A stretch of 64,000 nucleotides of DNA from Actinomadura oligospora ATCC 43269 (GTDB taxonomy: Bacteria; Actinomycetota; Actinomycetes; Streptosporangiales; Streptosporangiaceae): NCBI RefSeq assembly GCF_000518265.1, contig NZ_KI912410.1, positions 352,774 to 416,773 on the forward strand, read 5' to 3'. The translations under genes and the position numbers were made by a program. This document shows, piece by piece, positions 60,584-64,000 of the stretch (the stretch's first letter is position 1; every line of letters begins with the position of its first letter). Below the pieces are notes generated by a model. The model saw nothing but the letters and a program-made list of their open reading frames with translations. It ran no database searches and was not told the origin of the DNA.

Positions 60584-60935
60584 TGGATCGGCCCCCCGGA
60601 CGACCTGATACTTCGGTTCGCCCGGCCGGAGACGGCACTGGGCGCTGACGGTGATATCGCGAACTGGGTGCGAAGTCCGGAACCGGGGAAGGGAGGGCCT
60701 GCGTCCGTCACATCGGCGGAACGCGGCCTCGGTCCGTTCTCGAGGATCTGTTTCGGTGGCCGGCCGGATCAGAGCGACTCGGACGCCGGCGGATATCGGA
60801 TGGCGCGGAATTCCGTGTGCTGACGTGCGCGGTGTGTCGACCACCCCCCTGTGGGCCGGCACGTGCCTTCGCATCGTAGGTGAACCGGAACCGGTGCGAG
60901 CGGGGATTCGGGAAACGGAAGCGTGCGGAGCGACC

Positions 60936-61205
60936 CTATTCGTTCTCGGAAGTGGGGCCGCCGGACCCGGGATCGCGCCGGAAACGTCCGGATATCGAGG
61001 CTATTCCACCGGCGGTGGCGGTGGCGATGACGGCGAGCCAGCGCTCGACCGGGGTCGGGGGCGGAACGGGGATGAGATACCAGAGGGCGAGCGCGAGCAG
61101 GGCGGTGAGCAGTCCGCCGAGGGCTCCCTCGCCGATGGCGCACCAGAGCGTCCGGCCTTGGTCGCTTTCGCCCGGTTCTTCCGGGCTGCCCATGGGTTGA
61201 CTCAT
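60936..61205 (-). CDS. Small membrane protein with two helices
   Basis: This 89-aa protein has a hydrophilic start (MSQPMGSPEEPGES), a first helix (about residues 24-45, GEGALGGLLTALLALALWYL), a Pro-rich turn, a second short helix (RWLAVIATATAGGIASI) and a polar tail. Function is unknown. ATG 61205 was chosen because GGCGAGG lies just upstream and the longer frame looks non-coding. Confidence 0.55.
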   Translation of the reverse strand: MSQPMGSPEEPGESDQGRTLWCAIGEGALGGLLTALLALALWYLIPVPPPTPVERWLAVIATATAGGIASISGRFRRDPGSGGPTSENE

Positions 61206-61399
61206 CCTCGCCTTGCCCAGGGGGGAGTCCGAGTGCCTGTTGTGCGGGTGCCTGTGCTGCGGTGCCTGTGATGTGGGTGCGGGTGATGACCGAGGGCGGA
61301 TGGTGGAGCAGATGTCCGACAATTCGGGTGCCGTACAGACGGCGAGGGTGCGGACGAGACTCGGCGGCCCCGTCCGCACCCTCGTCGAGAACGGGCCGG

Positions 61400-61711
61400 T
61401 TACCGGGTCCTGGCCCTGTAGTGCCCCACGTACTTGTTGTGGTACTTCTCCGGGTAGTTCCCCACGTACTTGTTGTGGTACTTCTCCAGCTCCCCGCCGT
61501 TCACGCAGTCACCGTGCTCGTCCTCGATGCCCAGGAGGTTGTGGATGGCGGCGCCGAGGCCGACGATGTCGACGCTGCGGCAGGTCTGGATGCCGATGAT
61601 CTGCAGGTTGCGCGGCGGCTCCGGCTTGTTGCCCGCCATGGCGGGCGCGGGCATCAGGGTCATCAGACCCACGCCGCCGAGGAGGGCCACAGCAGCCTGT
61701 CGCTTGCGCAT
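61400..61711 (-). CDS. Small secreted protein, rodlin-like paralogue 2
   Basis: This 103-aa protein has a signal peptide cleaved after AMA (residue 26), a short Pro-rich start, then IQTCRSVDIVGLGAAIHNLL and GIEDEHGDCVNG with Cys44 and Cys69. The tail is a duplicated 12-residue unit, EKYHNKYVGNYP and EKYHNKYVGHYR. The Cys-framed block matches the protein at 44419 in order, spacing (24 versus 25 residues between Cys) and sequence. The pair suggests a family of hyphal-surface proteins; resemblance to rodlins is loose. TTGGAG precedes the ATG. The upstream 625 nt are AT-richer than the rest. Confidence 0.8.
   Translation of the reverse strand: MRKRQAAVALLGGVGLMTLMPAPAMAGNKPEPPRNLQIIGIQTCRSVDIVGLGAAIHNLLGIEDEHGDCVNGGELEKYHNKYVGNYPEKYHNKYVGHYRARTR
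61424..61487 (-). repeat. Duplicated 28-nt segment (36-nt period) in the tail of paralogue 2
   Basis: A 28-nt stretch at 61424-61451 recurs unchanged at 61460-61487. It encodes the repeated EKYHNKYVG unit at the C-terminus. Absence of silent changes implies a recent duplication or gene conversion. Confidence 0.9.
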
Positions 61712-62336
61712 GAGTGCTCCAATTCAACTGTCGTTGCGTTGCCGCCGACGCGAAGCGCGCCACAGCGTTCGACCATCGCACCTCACAGCCTCACCGGAGG
61801 CCTGGAGGGACAAACGCGTTTTGCGAAACCGTTGCCTGTTGCAGGAATGTTCTTCAGATGCTTCGGGCATTTCCGGCAGCAGGGCAAAAGTCGCGACAGC
61901 TGGAACGGTCGTTGGCGCCCATCTTGGTAAGCCCATGTGTTGATCAAGTCGATTTGGTTTCCAGGACGTCGCGCGCCCGGTTCATATCCACCGAAAACGG
62001 CGTCCGGGAACGGCATCGGCGGGTTCGTCGATGCGGCGTGTTGCCGGTCGGGGGGACGCTTCGAGTGGCACACTGTGCTGTCACGGCCACGAGTTCCGGT
62101 TCACGGTTCCCGGGCCGGACAAGTGAAGGTGCGAAAGTGGGACTCCGGTCGCCGGATTCCTCCGAAATGTGCGGTCATAAGCACGGGCCCGACCCCGGCC
62201 CGCCGCCGCGCGAATTCGCGCACAGCCGTACACGGCCACCCCGATATCGACAGGCGGCGGTCGACCACGAGCGCCTGAATCCCCGCATCGCCGGGCGTGG
62301 GCGACGCGTTCCGCCGAACCTCCGAAGGAGAACATC
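61712..62336. other. 625-nt AT-richer divergent intergenic region
   Basis: No credible gene was found between the two divergent secreted-protein genes. The stretch is less GC-rich than its surroundings, mainly from 61800 to 62100, and holds a short palindrome aaacgcgttt near 61813. It probably contains the promoters of both genes. Confidence 0.5.
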
Positions 62337-62678
62337 ATGCGCAACCGGACCAAGAACGTGAGTCGCGCCGCGCTCGTCGCGGGCGGCCTGACCGTCGTCG
62401 GCATGGGGCTGTCCAGCGGCTCCGCCCTCGCCGACACCGCCTCCACCGCCGTGGGCGGCCAGCCGGTGCGGCAGGTCGTCGCCGGCGCGCCCCACGGCAA
62501 CGGACCCGACGCGAGCAAGATGCCGGAGGCCGCCAAGACCGTCCGCGGGCTGATCCGCGGCGTCGGCGTCCCGGTCCCGGGCTCGGACGCCGGCCCGAAC
62601 GACCCGCAGGTTCCGCCGAAGCTGATCGACGGCCTGCCGCTCAGCCTCTTGGGCAAGGGGCTTCCGGGCCTTTCGTGA
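62337..62678 (+). CDS. Small secreted protein of unknown function
   Basis: This 113-aa protein has a signal peptide (MRNRTKNVSRAALVAGGLTV, cleaved near ALA at residue 32), then a Gly/Pro-rich mature part with VRQVVAGAPHGNGPDASKMP, KTVRGLIRGVGVPVPG and a C-terminal LIDGLPLSLLGKGLPGLS. It lacks Cys and any LPxTG or LAxTG motif. AAGGAG lies upstream of the ATG. It is followed by a sortase gene on the same strand after 184 nt but does not look like a sortase substrate. Confidence 0.65.
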   Translation: MRNRTKNVSRAALVAGGLTVVGMGLSSGSALADTASTAVGGQPVRQVVAGAPHGNGPDASKMPEAAKTVRGLIRGVGVPVPGSDAGPNDPQVPPKLIDGLPLSLLGKGLPGLS

Positions 62679-62862
62679 CGTGAGCGGGCCGGACGCCTGA
62701 GCGGCGCCGGTCCCGCTCCATCCCGCGACAGCGCACCGTCCGGCCGGGCTTCGATCTCCTCGCAGCCCGGCGCGGCGGTGCGCTGTCGCCGTCGTCGGGG
62801 CCGTCCGGCCGGGTCCACCCGGGGCGGCGGTCCCGGGAGAACAGCATCGCCAGGAGGAGTAC

Positions 62863-63540
62863 GTGCGGTTCAGACAGCTTCTCGCCGGCGCGGTCGCCGG
62901 CGTCCTCGGCTGGGCCGGTCCCGTCGGGCCCGCGCACGCCGAGCAGGTTCCCGTCCATGCCGCGCGCCACGCCGGAACGACCGACCACCGGGCCGGGAAG
63001 GCGGGGCACCGCGCCCGGAAGGCGGCGCGCCGGAACGCGGCGGCGCGGCGTGGCCGGACGTCGCGGGCGGGCCGGCACGGTGGTGAGCCGCACCGGCGCG
63101 GCGTGCGGAAGGCGCGGGCCGTCCGGGACCGGGACCTCGTCGAGATGATCATTCCGAAGCTGCGCTTCGACGACCGGGTCCGCGAGGGCATCTCGGAGTC
63201 GGACCTCAAGCTGGGCGTCGGCCACTACCCGGGCACGGCGTTCCCGGGGCAGGTGGGCAACGCGGTGTACCTGGGACACCGGACGACCGGGCGGGCGCCC
63301 TTCGACGACCTGGAGCACCTGACGTACGGCGACGAGGTCGTCCTGGTCTCCGGGCACCGGCGGTACGTGTACCAGGTGGTCGGGTCGAAGATCATCCTGC
63401 CGACCGACCGCCAGGTGCTCGCGCCCGTCCCCATGCAGCCGGGGCGGCGCGCCACGGACGGGTGGGCGACGCTCGTGACCTGTTATCCACGCGGACTGGA
63501 CAGCCACCGCTACGTGGTCTTCGCCCGGCTCGTCCATTAG
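62863..63540 (+). CDS. Sortase family transpeptidase (class E-like)
   Basis: This 225-aa protein has an N-terminal signal or anchor, a basic Arg/His-rich linker (about residues 30-85) and a sortase domain with catalytic His139 in YLGHRTTG, Cys207 in TLVTCYPRG and Arg216 in HRYVVFARL. It should anchor proteins to the cell wall at an LAxTG-type motif. No protein in this window shows such a motif, so its substrates are elsewhere. GTG 62863 has a strong AGGAGGAG site. Class assignment is tentative. Confidence 0.9.
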   Translation: MRFRQLLAGAVAGVLGWAGPVGPAHAEQVPVHAARHAGTTDHRAGKAGHRARKAARRNAAARRGRTSRAGRHGGEPHRRGVRKARAVRDRDLVEMIIPKLRFDDRVREGISESDLKLGVGHYPGTAFPGQVGNAVYLGHRTTGRAPFDDLEHLTYGDEVVLVSGHRRYVYQVVGSKIILPTDRQVLAPVPMQPGRRATDGWATLVTCYPRGLDSHRYVVFARLVH

Positions 63541-63653
63541 GCGCAGGAGCACCTTGCGGGGACGGATCTCCATCGGCGACGGGCACCATCGCGGCCGCGT
63601 TCACATCCGCAGGTGGTCCTCGTCCGCCTGCCCTTGATAAGAGGAGCGAACTC

Positions 63654-63983
63654 ATGATGACGACGGGTACGACGACGCTCGTACTCAAGGGGGCGCTGGT
63701 GCTCGGCTGCGCGGCGTGCGCCCTGAGCGCCGCCGGCGCGGCGTCGGCGTCGGTCGGGGACTTCACGTACAGGGAGGGCATGACGCCGCAGCGCCTGCAC
63801 AACGCGCCGGACGGTCCCTGCCACTCCCTGAGGGAAAGGGGCACGAAGTTCAGCAACCGGACCGGGACGACCGTGGAGATCTTCAAGCGCCCGAAGTGCA
63901 AGGGCCGCCACCAGTACGTCGAGCCGCACGCGGGCACGGAGGGCGCGCCGCCCTACGCGTGGAGCTTCCGCTTCATGCCCTAG
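63654..63983 (+). CDS. Small secreted protein, beta/gamma-crystallin-like
   Basis: This 109-aa protein has a signal peptide (residues 1 to about 36, cleaved near ASA). The mature part contains PDGPCHSLRERGTKFSN, RTGTTVEIFKRPKCKGR and a C-terminal PPYAWSFRFMP; its two Cys may pair. The layout resembles small secreted beta/gamma-crystallin or peptidase-inhibitor-like proteins of actinomycetes, but the match is weak. ATG 63654 follows GAGGAG at 7-nt spacing; a second ATG directly follows. Confidence 0.65.
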   Translation: MMTTGTTTLVLKGALVLGCAACALSAAGAASASVGDFTYREGMTPQRLHNAPDGPCHSLRERGTKFSNRTGTTVEIFKRPKCKGRHQYVEPHAGTEGAPPYAWSFRFMP

Positions 63984-64000
63984 CCGGCCGCCCGCCGTCG

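Noticed and set aside
62337..62678. Sortase substrate next to the sortase gene
   Set aside because: The protein ends without LPxTG/LAxTG, membrane helix or basic tail.

Overview
The window is high-GC DNA with dense, often overlapping genes and frequent GTG/TTG starts. It carries a tmRNA with a Streptosporangiales-like tag, a large NAD-type glutamate dehydrogenase, XRE/DUF397 pairs and many small secreted proteins. This points to a chromosomal segment of a filamentous actinomycete, most likely Thermomonosporaceae (Actinomadura-like). The genus is inference; no 16S or marker search was possible. No insertion sequence, prophage, CRISPR array or tRNA gene was seen.

Positions 1-11754 form an amino-sugar and peptidoglycan-recycling block. 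It holds the end of a SIS-domain aminosugar-phosphate enzyme, then PTS EIIB, EIIA, a HAD phosphatase, HPr and Enzyme I in one overlapping operon. A NagZ-type GH3 lipoprotein and a class A PBP follow on the minus strand. Then come a GlcNAc-kinase-like protein and, divergently, a MurR/RpiR regulator with murQ. No EIIC permease gene is present in the window.

Positions 12013-24374 hold a GT39-like membrane protein, HAD proteins (one with Asn at the nucleophile position), P5C dehydrogenase, acetoacetyl-CoA synthetase, a protein with three tandem HTH units, a repeat-bearing NlpC/P60 hydrolase and a Ser/Thr kinase. Positions 24375-38190 hold NAD-glutamate dehydrogenase, an XRE/DUF397/HATPase module, a PCMT-like methyltransferase, a tandem pair of undescribed membrane proteins, and RF2 flanked by two related lipoproteins.

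Positions 38565-43760 hold ftsE-ftsX-smpB, a PBP-like protein whose three catalytic motifs are all replaced, and ssrA (tmRNA). Positions 44419-58665 contain a small rodlin-like secreted protein and an exopolysaccharide locus: initiating sugar transferase, Wzy/ligase, flippase, deacetylase, two GT4 enzymes, Wzz-like protein, GNAT, GH26-like hydrolase, ATP-grasp ligase and FAD oxidoreductase. Positions 58726-64000 are a run of small secreted or Cys-rich proteins plus a sortase, including a second rodlin-like paralogue.

The most interesting signals are the apparently catalytically dead PBP next to smpB/ssrA, the two rodlin-like secreted paralogues, three separate short tandem repeats that each span a stop codon, an orphan 32-nt TetR-type palindrome, and a near-perfect palindrome at the murR-like start codon.
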